A stretch of DNA of 64,000 nt from assembly GCA_023515795.1 (NCBI GenBank), contig JALGPX010000006.1, positions 33,373 to 97,372 of the forward strand, written 5' to 3'. Positions within the stretch are counted from its first letter, which is position 1. Each line of letters opens with the position of its first letter. A model generated the notes under the pieces. That model did not search any database, was not told the origin of the DNA, and saw only the letters and a program-made list of their open reading frames with translations. The DNA comes from Amoeboaphelidium occidentale. Taxonomy: Eukaryota; Aphelidiomycota; Aphelidea. Below are positions 1-10,204 of the stretch, one piece after another. A program made the translations under genes and the position numbers.

Positions 1-537
1 ATAAAAACCAGGAGGCCCGCATGCGCCAACTCCGTACTTTTTCAGCGCACCCACAGCAGACTCGTGAATCTTTGATTTTGCTGCCATGCTCAAGAAATCA
101 AATGAACTCAGATTCATTACAGTCTGATCATTGCTTAGAACAAGTTTTGCGCCTGTTTTGCCTTTTATCACAGGCAAATTATCCAAAACTTTCTTATCTT
201 TTTCGGATAGCTGCGGTACCAAAGATTCCGGTTGCCACTCCGAGACCAACTCATCAATCTCCTTTAACAGTCAGCACAAGCTTATCATTGAATATCATAC
301 CTTTGATGTCAGCTGTACCTCGCTAGAGTCTGGCTTATACTTCTTTGATAATAAATACTTGAACGCAAAAATGATAAGAAACAGCTCTAGAACGATACGA
401 AAAGGATCATTCTGATAACTGTTCTTGATATAACGATACACAACGCTGGAGCCCGGAATGTAGTTATAAGAGATCCAATAGATTTGCTTCAGCTCCCAAA
501 TAGTGGAATTGACAAAGTTAATCACACTCTCGTCCAT
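1..537 (-). CDS. LCB1: Serine palmitoyltransferase subunit 1, N-terminal part
   Basis: This is the N-terminal part of the LCB1/SPTLC1 subunit of serine palmitoyltransferase, the ER enzyme that condenses serine and palmitoyl-CoA in the first step of sphingolipid synthesis. The gene runs leftward and the window edge removes most of the catalytic fold. Exon 1 (537-301) has a hydrophobic anchor followed by a KKYKP stretch. A 39-bp intron (300-262) is removed in phase 0. Exon 2 reads EIDELVSEWQPESLVPQL and reaches KKYGVGACGPPGFY, whose Cys matches the residue altered in human SPTLC1 neuropathy. I chose the Met at 537 because it gives the usual short lumenal N-terminus; the frame stays open upstream to a Met at 699. 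The myosin gene diverges 224 bp away. Identification is firm; the start is less so. Confidence 0.88.
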
Positions 538-761
538 TTCGATTTTTGTAATCGATGATCCGCTAGAAAACTGAGCAAAAAAGGCGCTGTTGTCACAGCC
601 CCTTTCAACTTTCAATAGCGTCATCGACACATTGCATTTACATGAAACGTGCACTTCAGCGCGATAGTTATTTGATACAAGTCGTCTACAGTCGATCAAG
701 CATCCTTGTTGTTGCTATTATTGACATCACGGCCAATAACGAATCGTATCACAAGCTTTGA

Positions 762-3700
762 ATGGCCGCCCAATCTAGTATTAGTATCACAGTTTTATCT
801 TCAGTAACTTACATGGATACAGCTAATTTCGAGGACTTAGCAGAGGTAGAGAACATATCAGATTTGGATCAAGTTGTAGATTTACTTCAGACACGATTTG
901 AGTCTAAAGATTACTTTGCTTTCATATCAAACAATGTTCTTTTGTATGTTAATCCTTACACTGAACTCGATATTTTCACTGACGGTTACATAGAAAGCTA
1001 TGCAGCAGCAGATCACAATGCAAGAGATCGATTCCCAGCTCATGTGTATGAGACCGCGGAAAGAGCTTATAGGGAATCGTTACATGATGGGGTTCGTGCC
1101 GTGATTCTTTCAGGAGAGTCGGCTTCTGGCAAAACGTACCTCCGAAACCAGGTGCTCCAATATTTGGCATTTCGTGGAAGTGTAGATGATCGGTTTGAAG
1201 TGGAAGACAAACTAAATGCTGTCATATTGTTGCTTGAAGCCTTCGGAGGTGCAAGAACGGTTGTAAATCAGTCAAGCTCTCGATATGGATCGTTTTTTGA
1301 GTGTTACTTTGACACAGATGGTTATATATCAGGTGCTTCGTTACAATGCTTTTACCTAGAATCGAACAGGGTTGTGGAACAGTTTGAAGGAGAATCAAAC
1401 TTCTTTGTGTTTTACCCGTTATTACAAAGTTTGAATGAGCGACAGTTATCAGAGCTTGGTATAGGGCCAGACCTGAAATATCTCATGAGCTGGAAATCTT
1501 TGGAAACTAAAGGTCCGTCTATAGAGAGTATAAGGGAAGCTATGTCACTGTTAGGGATCGATACAAAATTACAAGAGAAATGCTTTGATATTCTATTGGC
1601 TGTTCTATTGCTAGGAGAACTTGATATAAGTGATCAATTAATTTACAGACAACAACTGGATATCCTTTCTGTTTTGCTCCAGGTTAAACTCGCGGATCTA
1701 GAAAATGTTCTAAATAAGAGCGATAAAATCGAAATTGCATGCAGGTCTATGGCGATTACTCTGTACAGATCCTGCTTCAAGTATCTCATAAGGATGATGA
1801 ACGAAAGCCTGGCGGCCGCATCAAAGAATTCTAGAGTTTGTATTTTTGACGCGCCAGGTTTTGAAAATGTTTCATTGAACAACATGGAACAGTTCTGTAT
1901 TAATTTCTGCGACGAGGTACTGCACAATTTATTGAACCAGATGCTTTTCATTGACGAGCAGCTTGAGTATGAGAATGACGGTCTTCCTTGGGAAAAAATC
2001 GCATTTTTCGACAACTCTAAATGTGTTCACTTGCTGGCTGGTAGCAATTTCGGAGACTTATCCAAATCCGCCATGGCACCAAAAGATGGGAATTCTGTTA
2101 TAGGATTGCTCAACGCGATATCCACTGAAGCCAAAAGTATTGGAGATGCAGAGAGCCTGTTGGTAGAGCGAATAGCCGGTTTGAAACTGGCCAACGAAGT
2201 CGTGTATTCGCAACAAGGAAATGGAGTGTTTTTCGGCGTGAAACATTTTGCAGGAGATTGTCTATATGATGCCGAAGATTTGGTTAATTCTAACGTGCTT
2301 CCTTACAAGTATCATTTTGACGATACGTTTAAACGCTCTGATAATTTGTTCTTGCGTGGCGCATTCGATTTCTCTACTAGAATCGATGACTTGGACAGTG
2401 TGGACCCAACAAAACCAGCTTTTGTAGTTTCTCGTTTCTATGAACCGTTTCAGGCCATCTTAAGAGAATTGGGTGGAGCTTCTTGCTCTTTTGTTCGCTG
2501 TGTCAAATCGAACGACATGTTTGAGCCTAATGGATATAATCTGGACTGTGTAAGAAATCAACTCGAATACGGAAATATTTTGGAATGCATTCAGATAAAA
2601 TCGAGGGGTTATGCTTTTCGCTACACATTTGTGGAATTCTTTCATGAATACGGCTTGGTTCTTCTCACTAAAGAAGCGATGGCTTCGAGGATTAGAAAAG
2701 GCAAGAAGGATAAGTATGCAACCAGAACGGATTTGCAGCCTAAATGTGGCGACATTCTTGAGCGTGCAGCTTCCGAAGTCAAGAAATTGGGTTTAGAACC
2801 TTTCAAGTATCATTTGGGTTTGAATCATGTGTATCTCCATCAGACAGCAGGCGTTATATTAGACTATCTGGTTCTTTTACGAAAAGACTTTTGGGCAACC
2901 CAAATTCAAAAGGTTTGGAAAGGACACAAAGTTCGCAATGTAATCGGAAGACGACTGAAAGTAAGAAAAGAGCAAAAATTGAATGCTGCTCGGGCCATAC
3001 AGAGGTGTTTTAAAGCGTTCCTGTTTAGGAAGAGGTTCAAAAACTTGAAGCAGAATATTGAAAAAATCAAGTTGGAAAGAGGAATTGTGGAAACGCCTCC
3101 TGCAAGTGCCAACTCTGCTTGGGAGGCGCTTTCTGTTAACTCCGCTATAGAGCGCGAGCCAAAATACCAAGTGCCGTTAGAAAAGAGAACAAGTGGCTTA
3201 CCAGAGCTGATCGCTTGGATAAGGTCTTACTGCATTGATTTCGATTTGAGCATGGACGCAACTGATCAAGAATTTGTTGATATGATTTCAAACGGCAAAT
3301 TGCTTCTTAAACTGGCTACATCTATTTATCCCCAACTTCAAGATTCGTTTCATCGAGCTGCCACGGATTCTAGTTCATCTGACCGCGTATCATTGTTCTT
3401 GGACACATGCGAGAAGTTTTCTGACCTTGGCCCGGCCAGGATTTTCAGTTTCTCAGACTTGGCTTCCTCAGGAAAGCATTCGAAGGTTATCAATGGCCTA
3501 TTACAACTTAAAGAGCAGCATGAAAACAATAACTTTGCTCAAATTGACTTCACTCCTGTTGATGTCACTAATCTAAATCAGCTGAAAGAAAACAGACGAA
3601 ACTCTATTATTGAGCTGATCAAAACAGAAGAATTGTTTGTTGACGCCCTTAATGTTATTGCCGATTTCAGAAAATACTTGACCACCAGAAAAGTTGTACT

Positions 3701-5819
3701 GAATCCCGCAGAAATCAAGATACTCTTTGGCAACATTGATGAAATGTTGGACTTTCATGAGCTATTTGTTTTACAGCAGCTCAAAGTCCCGTTTAGAAAT
3801 GCTGATCACAGAGAGACGATAAAAGTTGAGCTCGACCAAATTCAAGCTGGAAAAATATTCAAATCAATCCTTGAAAGTACTGATTTGGATAAGCCTAGTA
3901 TGATAAATACACACACTAGGTATTTGGAGAACTGCAAGGCATCAAGGATGTTCATTTTTAGTAGGAAAGACACTGGGGCATTGAAAACTTATATCGACGC
4001 TTTTCAAAATAGTGCAGAAATGGGCGCTGGAACGTCCTTGGTTACATTCTTATCCAAACCGATTCAAAGAATTTCTGAGTATTTAACAAGCTTGAAAGAA
4101 ATTGATGGTTACACGAGTAGCGCTCATCCAGACAAGATCTACTTGGCAGAAGCCATCTCCAGATTGCAAGACCTTGAAGCGCTTGCTATGGAGAAGAAAA
4201 AGATGCTGAATGATATTGAACTGTCTGAAAAAGCTCATGAAGCTGAAATGAGAATGCAAAACTCTACTCGAGAACCTGAACCGCATATGCACAGACCTAA
4301 CGTGCAAGAACAAAGCTATGATCGTGGAATAACGCAAATAAGTCCTCAAACCGATCAAAGCTACGACAATCGAGTGGTGCACGACGGATCGAATGTTTAC
4401 GATATAGGCGGCTTGATTAGCCCATACAGGAAGTTCATTTGCAAAGGTTCAGTTTGGGAGGTGATAAACAGCAATCTAGTGAAAGAGCGTTCCTTGTTTC
4501 TGTTTTCTGATATCATGATAATCGCCAAAGAACTTTTGGACGGAGAGAGCAATGGAAATTCCAGCTTTCTGGTGAAGACAATAGTAGATATGTCGGAAAT
4601 CGCATTGAAGATAGAGAGGAACGATGATCCTCACGAAGTTATGATGCAAGCGCCATCTTTGAGGAAGGCTGTTTACAAGTTTGAATCCGATCCAAAGAAG
4701 GGTATCACATATCTGATTGAAAAGGGAATATTGACTGCAAAACCGTCAGCCGTCGCTTTGTTCTTGTATAGAACGGCAGAGCTTAACAAGAGGCAGCTTG
4801 GACGTTTCCTGGGAGCACCCGACAATATCGCGATTCTTAAGGCGTTCTTGGATTGTTTTGATTTTTCATACATGCGGATTGATGAAGCGTTGAGGCTGTT
4901 TTTCCTGTCGTTCCGACTACCTGGTGAACCAAGAGTTATCGATTCTATTTTGGGAACATTTGCTGAGCGATTTGTTGAAACGAATCCGAAATTTATCTCG
5001 TCTGCAGAGTTGGCATTGAAACTTACGTTTGCAATTCTGATGCTTAACGCTGATGTGCACAGAAAGACAGAAAATCCTAATCCAGTTCGTATGCGCTTGG
5101 ATGAGTTCGTTCAGAAGTTTAGAGTTCATGATCCTTTAAGTTCAATCTCAGACGCTTCCCTTCACGATATATATCACTCCATTAGGCTGGAAAAGATTGC
5201 TGTTGCTGCTGAACAAGAAGATGAAGAATCAGATCAAATTTCGATCAACTTCTCTCCGATTCCTTTCCGAGTTACCTACAAAGAGTTCAGTGTTCCAATT
5301 AAGGTCAGCATTCCGAATCCAGATCCTGAGTTACGCATCAAGATCTTTCCGCACAAAGGCGTCAAGGTCACTCCAAGTGTCTTGACATTTGAGAGCTCTT
5401 CAACTGCGACATTCAGAATTACTGGCGATGTTCTTGGAAGAAAAGGAATATCTTTCTTGAAGCTTGGACAGAATGCGAAATACTACAAAACATCATCTGT
5501 TCCTTTTGGAAAATTTATTGTTGTTGAGCCGCCTTTTATGAAGCATGTATTTCAATTGAAAACCAAGAAAAGAGATTCTTCTAATGGAAAACGCGTATCT
5601 TACATGTTCTCTGTTGCCAATGAGCCACAAAAGGATAACTGGTGTCAACAAATAACAAACGTACTCTATGCTTTAGATGAGGATCTTGAGCTTGATTACG
5701 GTCTACCTGTTCACGAAGGAGTTGGACTTGATATTATTCATGAGTTTGTGACATCCGAAGAGGGAAGTCCCATTGTACCGACTGATTCTAAATTGTTGAA
5801 ATCACTAAATAGATATTGA
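762..5819 (+). CDS. Myosin fused to CH, RhoGEF, PH and Sec7 domains
   Basis: An intronless 1685-residue frame. The myosin motor (about residues 35-700) has P-loop GESASGKT at 118-125, switch I N-Q-S-S-S-R-Y-G from 169 and switch II DAPGFE at 363-368. Two IQ motifs follow (about 712-762), then a calponin-homology domain (813-923), a Dbl-homology RhoGEF domain (about 943-1140) with a PH domain (about 1222-1300), a Sec7 ArfGEF domain (about 1310-1476), a beta-rich stretch and a last PH-like domain (about 1586-1650). The Sec7 glutamic finger is present in FRLPGE (E1389). Switch I differs from the usual NxNSSRFGK at two places, so motor kinetics may be unusual. Inferred role: an actin motor that activates Rho and Arf GTPases at membranes. 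Translation may instead start at Met18 (MDTANFED). The domain calls are strong; the biological role is inference. Confidence 0.9.
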   Translation: MAAQSSISITVLSSVTYMDTANFEDLAEVENISDLDQVVDLLQTRFESKDYFAFISNNVLLYVNPYTELDIFTDGYIESYAAADHNARDRFPAHVYETAERAYRESLHDGVRAVILSGESASGKTYLRNQVLQYLAFRGSVDDRFEVEDKLNAVILLLEAFGGARTVVNQSSSRYGSFFECYFDTDGYISGASLQCFYLESNRVVEQFEGESNFFVFYPLLQSLNERQLSELGIGPDLKYLMSWKSLETKGPSIESIREAMSLLGIDTKLQEKCFDILLAVLLLGELDISDQLIYRQQLDILSVLLQVKLADLENVLNKSDKIEIACRSMAITLYRSCFKYLIRMMNESLAAASKNSRVCIFDAPGFENVSLNNMEQFCINFCDEVLHNLLNQMLFIDEQLEYENDGLPWEKIAFFDNSKCVHLLAGSNFGDLSKSAMAPKDGNSVIGLLNAISTEAKSIGDAESLLVERIAGLKLANEVVYSQQGNGVFFGVKHFAGDCLYDAEDLVNSNVLPYKYHFDDTFKRSDNLFLRGAFDFSTRIDDLDSVDPTKPAFVVSRFYEPFQAILRELGGASCSFVRCVKSNDMFEPNGYNLDCVRNQLEYGNILECIQIKSRGYAFRYTFVEFFHEYGLVLLTKEAMASRIRKGKKDKYATRTDLQPKCGDILERAASEVKKLGLEPFKYHLGLNHVYLHQTAGVILDYLVLLRKDFWATQIQKVWKGHKVRNVIGRRLKVRKEQKLNAARAIQRCFKAFLFRKRFKNLKQNIEKIKLERGIVETPPASANSAWEALSVNSAIEREPKYQVPLEKRTSGLPELIAWIRSYCIDFDLSMDATDQEFVDMISNGKLLLKLATSIYPQLQDSFHRAATDSSSSDRVSLFLDTCEKFSDLGPARIFSFSDLASSGKHSKVINGLLQLKEQHENNNFAQIDFTPVDVTNLNQLKENRRNSIIELIKTEELFVDALNVIADFRKYLTTRKVVLNPAEIKILFGNIDEMLDFHELFVLQQLKVPFRNADHRETIKVELDQIQAGKIFKSILESTDLDKPSMINTHTRYLENCKASRMFIFSRKDTGALKTYIDAFQNSAEMGAGTSLVTFLSKPIQRISEYLTSLKEIDGYTSSAHPDKIYLAEAISRLQDLEALAMEKKKMLNDIELSEKAHEAEMRMQNSTREPEPHMHRPNVQEQSYDRGITQISPQTDQSYDNRVVHDGSNVYDIGGLISPYRKFICKGSVWEVINSNLVKERSLFLFSDIMIIAKELLDGESNGNSSFLVKTIVDMSEIALKIERNDDPHEVMMQAPSLRKAVYKFESDPKKGITYLIEKGILTAKPSAVALFLYRTAELNKRQLGRFLGAPDNIAILKAFLDCFDFSYMRIDEALRLFFLSFRLPGEPRVIDSILGTFAERFVETNPKFISSAELALKLTFAILMLNADVHRKTENPNPVRMRLDEFVQKFRVHDPLSSISDASLHDIYHSIRLEKIAVAAEQEDEESDQISINFSPIPFRVTYKEFSVPIKVSIPNPDPELRIKIFPHKGVKVTPSVLTFESSSTATFRITGDVLGRKGISFLKLGQNAKYYKTSSVPFGKFIVVEPPFMKHVFQLKTKKRDSSNGKRVSYMFSVANEPQKDNWCQQITNVLYALDEDLELDYGLPVHEGVGLDIIHEFVTSEEGSPIVPTDSKLLKSLNRY

Positions 5820-5903
5820 TTTCGTCTTTCTTGACATTTGCGAATGCGATGAACAAAACAAGAAAAAGGTTTGAAGTAAATACAAAGTTTCTTTTCGAAA
5901 TAA

Positions 5904-7952
5904 TCAGATGTAGTTCTCGACAATATATCGAACTTGTGCATCGTCAAAGTAGGAAAGCTTTCTTATAAGATTTTCCAATGCAGTTATTTTTCCTGAGGTC
6001 GAAGTTTGATGCAAAAGTTCCAGCATAAAATTTTGAATGTGGCTCTGAAAGATACGAAGTGTGTTTTCAGAAATGTTGGCTTCATTTATGATTTCCAAGT
6101 TAGAAGAGGAGATGCCGAGTTGTGATTGAATTGCTGCTCCTATTAGGATGGTGAATTTTTCTGAGGTTTCCAAGTTTTTGGCTAGTCTATGCTTAAAGCG
6201 ACTTATCGCATGATAAGCACAAATCAGATCTTCCGCGAAGAGACAGTTTGATGCAATTTGGACATCTCTGTAATTTCTTTGCTCTTTTGTTGACCTAGAG
6301 AATTCAATTCTAGTTATCTTTTTTGTGTTTTCTGATGCCCACTTCTTCAACGCCGCCAAATCATAATAACTCAAAATTCCTGCATCCTCTAAAAGTATAA
6401 TCGCATCAAAAATTAATGAAAAGTCCACTGCATCAATAAAATCATTAATGTTGGCTAAATTTATGCTCTTTTCTGCCAGGATGTAGTCAAAAAAGTTACT
6501 GGATCCTTGTTGATACGCTGAAGGATTGAGTAGAAATGCCCAAACAAGTTGATATGATTCATAAGCAACCATATCATTATCGCTGATATGTGCTATGACA
6601 CTATCGAGAAATATTCTTTGCTGGAACTTTTTTAATAACATAAGTGCTCTGGTTTTATCAACAGATACTATCTCATTCAAACGGCTATAAGAATCAAAAG
6701 GATTGTGCAAAATTCTATCCACAGCAACGTTGATCCATAAACTTGCGACTTCAGATAAAAGCCCTGTTTCTTGTAACATTTTCCGAAGGTGATCAAGCAA
6801 GAATTTGGGAATCATAATCAGACTATGATCTTCCAAGTTTGTGCGCATTATTGACTGGTCAATACCATCAATTAGGTTCCGTATTCCTTGCAGCCTATGC
6901 TGATTCCTGGTGCTAGAAGCATCTTTCCATTCCTGCTCTTGCCTTCCAGAGAATAATCTTGCGACCCATGAACATGTGAGAAATTTCTCTGGTTCGTCAA
7001 ATTGTCTAACAGATTCTGCTTCCCAGGGAAAGAATCGCTTATTTTTGTCCCACGGGCCTGGTATTCTGAGCCTCCAGAGTAATTCAACTTTTGATCTCCT
7101 TCCGTATCGCATATTCGGATTAAATGTAACATTGCTTGTGTGTTTAAAGGCAAGCTGTGGCTCTTCAATTACTGTAGGATAATACGATTTCTGTAAAACA
7201 TCATAATTATCAACTAACCGAACCATTGGTATGTTAATTACAGTGTGATTACTAGCTTCATTCATGCATTCATCAAGAGCAGCCCAGCTTTCTTCAGTAA
7301 TAAAAGAGTTGCCATCGAGTGGAAACACCCATCTCGCGTGCTTCTTACCTTCTCGCAGAGCAAAATTTCTGGCACCATTATTATTCATTAGATATAAATT
7401 CTTGTGATGATATACATGATCTTGAGCCGCCACTTTACCGTAGGAGTTGAGTTTCGCATAATCCTCTGAGTAAAAATAATCATCTGAAGGAAAGCCATCA
7501 TAATTGAGCTGTATTTTCCGGTACTCATCAATACCAAACGGAATTATCAAGAATGTTCTGTTATGATCTCGAAGGATGCTAGCTAGGGCTTCTTCTTTCT
7601 TCTTGTCCGCTATCCTATTAAGTATCCAAACCTTTTGAACTCCCTCAAAATCCTTCTCATGTTTCAGAATAAACTTGAGATTTGTAAAGGACTAAAATAA
7701 TTAGCGGTAAAGATAAGTGTCAACCTGAATGGGACTGTGCCTCGGTGGAAGATCATTACCCACAATCCTGAATATGATCGCTTTGAATCTTTCTTGACTC
7801 TGAAACAAGGCCCAGCGATCTTTTCTGATACTTTTACCAGCTTCCAATATACACAAGTAGTGATAAAGGGTCAATGATATCACCAAGAATGTGATACTCG
7901 CAAGAGCTATTTTGTTTAAAGCTGAGCTTATCAGTGCTCTCTGATATTTCAT
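5904..7952 (-). CDS. Type II membrane glycosyltransferase-like protein with possible alginate-lyase-like C-terminus
   Basis: Two exons (7952-7725 and 7691-5904) joined across a 33-bp intron in phase 0 encode 671 residues. A single N-terminal transmembrane segment (about 15-36) suggests a Golgi or surface signal anchor. GNDLPPRH at 65-72, an ILNRI segment and NNNGARNFALREG (from 179) followed by WVFPLDGNSF with Asp202 resemble a family of putative GT-A nucleotide-sugar transferases, mostly uncharacterised. The C-terminal half is helical; one segment (NYRDVQIASNCLFAED) recalls the N-H-G...DVQ motif of alginate-lyase-type toroids, but the catalytic Asn-His is not evident. The substrate is unknown. 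The 3' end converges on the myosin gene 84 bp away. The intron join is secure because it restores GNDLPPRHSPIQ-SFTNLKF. Function is uncertain. Confidence 0.72.
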
Positions 7953-8158
7953 GAGTATGAACAGACAGTGAACTAAAAAAATTCTGATATGAACTTATCG
8001 ATAAGATTAAACTGTGGAGCTCAAATTTTGTCGGGAGCGCATGGCTTTGTTATCTTGGCAAAGCTTGAGCATTTGTTTGACACTGCCAGCTTGTGCACAT
8101 CCGTAAAATTGTTTCAAGCAAACTAAATTTCGATAACGCTTCTGTAACAAATTGTATA

Positions 8159-9010
8159 ATGTTGAATACAGAGGATGAGAATCTGGATATTATTTTCAGA
8201 AGATCTAAAGGAAAGCATAAGTTAAATGAGAGTATTGCTGAACCAAGCGAAAGTGTGTACATGAGATTGGAGTCCTTCAGGGAAGAGATCAACAAAACAC
8301 TTAGTGTAGCATTCAATATACAGGACAATGATAAATCTTATCAAGAGGTTTTACCTTCTGATGATAGTAATGTAGACCAGGCTGATTTCGGTGGCAATTT
8401 ATTAGACGTTTCAACTTACATTTCTGATAATGTGCTGCCATTCTTGGAGCAAGGCACAATAATTCCCGTTAAAAGTCGCTCTCATGAAACACTTATGGAA
8501 GAACTAATGCGAATAAGAAATCAAATATCGGACCTACATGTAGAGTACACGAAGGAGGCAAAGTTCAAAGAAGCATCAATGGCCTTGGTTTCACTTTACG
8601 GCTCCAAAGAACCAATATCATATCAGAGTAATGTTAAGAAACTAAAAAAGAAAAATGCTAGCATGTCATCGAAAGGCGAATTACCTAATGACTCGTTATT
8701 GCCAGCTTTGGTCAGAAGCAGCCAGGCATTTGTTGACGCTTCGGTTTCATCGCTCGCTTTGTCAGACTCAATAAGGGAATTGCACAAGCGAGAATCCGAA
8801 ATAATTTCACAATTGGCGTACTTAAGTTTAAAAGATATTGTCAAAGAGAATGCTGTTCTGAAGCAAAGGATCAACTTGATGCGAGCTCAGAGTCACACTG
8901 AAACTATCAGTCCCAACATCGAACCTGTAAATAATGTAGTTAGCTCTCCTTCAAAAGATCATATTGTTCAGATTCTTTGTGAAGAGATAGTTCGGCTTAG
9001 ACATGAATAG
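8159..9010 (+). CDS. Unrecognised coiled-coil protein
   Basis: I do not recognise this 283-residue protein. The open frame begins at 8093, but the Met at 8159 (MLNTEDENLD) looks like the better start. It is rich in charged and Ser residues. A middle segment (about 110-165) reads as amphipathic helix, followed by a lysine-rich patch KKLKKKN and a C-terminal coiled-coil-like stretch with heptad Leu/Ile that ends at HE. No transmembrane segment, signal peptide or enzymatic motif is visible. The stop lies about 50 bp before the TTL-family start on the same strand. Codon use is like the neighbours and the frame is open throughout, so it is probably a real, fast-evolving structural or adaptor protein. 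Confidence 0.6.
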   Translation: MLNTEDENLDIIFRRSKGKHKLNESIAEPSESVYMRLESFREEINKTLSVAFNIQDNDKSYQEVLPSDDSNVDQADFGGNLLDVSTYISDNVLPFLEQGTIIPVKSRSHETLMEELMRIRNQISDLHVEYTKEAKFKEASMALVSLYGSKEPISYQSNVKKLKKKNASMSSKGELPNDSLLPALVRSSQAFVDASVSSLALSDSIRELHKRESEIISQLAYLSLKDIVKENAVLKQRINLMRAQSHTETISPNIEPVNNVVSSPSKDHIVQILCEEIVRLRHE

Positions 9011-9061
9011 AGTTCTGTCGTTTCGTCTTTTGTATTGTGCTCTTTGATAGAAGTTGTGATT

Positions 9062-10204
9062 ATGACCATCTCTGAATTCTGTTGTGTGGCTAATATCGCC
9101 GAACCTTACTCGAATGAAAAGATACTTGACGCGCTTAAGTCTAATGGTGTTACTTGTACTGATATCAGAAATATCGAATCGATCAATGAGAATATCATAT
9201 ATTGGGTAGAATATGAGGACATTCCGTGGAACATTATTCAGAGATCCGACAGAGCATTTGCTAACGCGTATCCCATCAGAAAAGCGTTAATTAGAAAGGC
9301 TCAGAATGCTAACACGATCATGCAGTTTTTGGCCAAGAAGCCAGATAGACTTTTGGCGCAATGCTTTCCTGCCACTTATCCGTTTGAGCTTGATCATCCA
9401 GACTACATGGATGAGTTGCTTAATGAATGCTATGAAGTTCGCGATTCCTTATGTGGAGAGAATGATGATGTGTGGATAATGAAGCCTTCTTTGGCGAACA
9501 GAGGCCAGGGAATATTCTTAATTAAGAGCATAGAGGAACTTGAAGCATTAATGTGGAGGATCGAGGAGGCTGAAGAGGAAGGAGATGAAGAATTTATGGG
9601 TTTAGCAGATTTAAAGGAGTGGGTGTTTCAAAAGTATATCTCAAATCCGCTTTTGCTACCAAGCGATGATAGAAAGTTTCACATACGTACTTATGTTTTG
9701 GCAATAGGAAATATGAAAGTCTTTGTGTTTCACGAAATGCTAATGCTGTTTGCTCCGGAGAAATATGACCAGGGCGATTTGACGAACTCTAAATCTCATT
9801 TAACAAACACTTGCCTTCACGCAGAACAACAAGAACACACAAGCAATGTAGTTAGATTGCTTTCAGAGTCAATTCATCCCGTGTTGTCTGGCATTAAAGG
9901 AAAGATAGGACAGCTTGTTGGTGACATATTCGAAAGTTGTCACGCTCAGCCGGCAATGTTCCAGCCTCAAAGTAATTGCTTCGAACTTTATGGTCTTGAT
10001 TTTCTGGTCGATGGAACGGGAAATCCATGGTTTATTGAGGCTAATGCATTTCCAGATTTTAAACAGACTGGAGATGAACTCGGCAATGTTATTTCTCGAT
10101 TATTCAGTGACACTTTGCAATTAATTACGTCAGTTTTTGCAAAGAAAGTCCTTCCGGATGAAACTTTATTTCATTTAGTTTACGATAAAGTTCATGAAGG
10201 ATAA
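9062..10204 (+). CDS. Tubulin-tyrosine-ligase-family ATP-grasp protein, PBY1-like
   Basis: An intronless 380-residue protein with a TTL fold. Visible motifs are VWIMKPSLANRGQGIFL (ATP-binding, about 142-158), DRKFHIRTYVL and FELYGLDFLVD followed by WFIEANAFPDFKQTG, carrying the ATP-grasp metal-binding Glu and Asn. The FPDFKQTG ending recalls fungal PBY1-type TTL proteins more than animal tubulin ligases, so tubulin tyrosination should not be assumed; the family attaches amino acids to proteins or is of unknown activity. The Met at 9062 (MTISEFCC) was chosen; an in-frame Met lies 27 bp upstream. The last 13 bp overlap the convergent COQ11 coding end. The family is certain, the substrate is not. 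Confidence 0.85.
   Translation: MTISEFCCVANIAEPYSNEKILDALKSNGVTCTDIRNIESINENIIYWVEYEDIPWNIIQRSDRAFANAYPIRKALIRKAQNANTIMQFLAKKPDRLLAQCFPATYPFELDHPDYMDELLNECYEVRDSLCGENDDVWIMKPSLANRGQGIFLIKSIEELEALMWRIEEAEEEGDEEFMGLADLKEWVFQKYISNPLLLPSDDRKFHIRTYVLAIGNMKVFVFHEMLMLFAPEKYDQGDLTNSKSHLTNTCLHAEQQEHTSNVVRLLSESIHPVLSGIKGKIGQLVGDIFESCHAQPAMFQPQSNCFELYGLDFLVDGTGNPWFIEANAFPDFKQTGDELGNVISRLFSDTLQLITSVFAKKVLPDETLFHLVYDKVHEG

Noticed and set aside
1643-2014. 123-residue minus-strand frame inside the myosin gene
   Set aside because: Shadow of a strongly supported motor-domain coding region.
9062-10204. Evidence for cilia from a tubulin tyrosine ligase
   Set aside because: The protein looks PBY1-like, so it does not by itself show tubulin modification or flagella.
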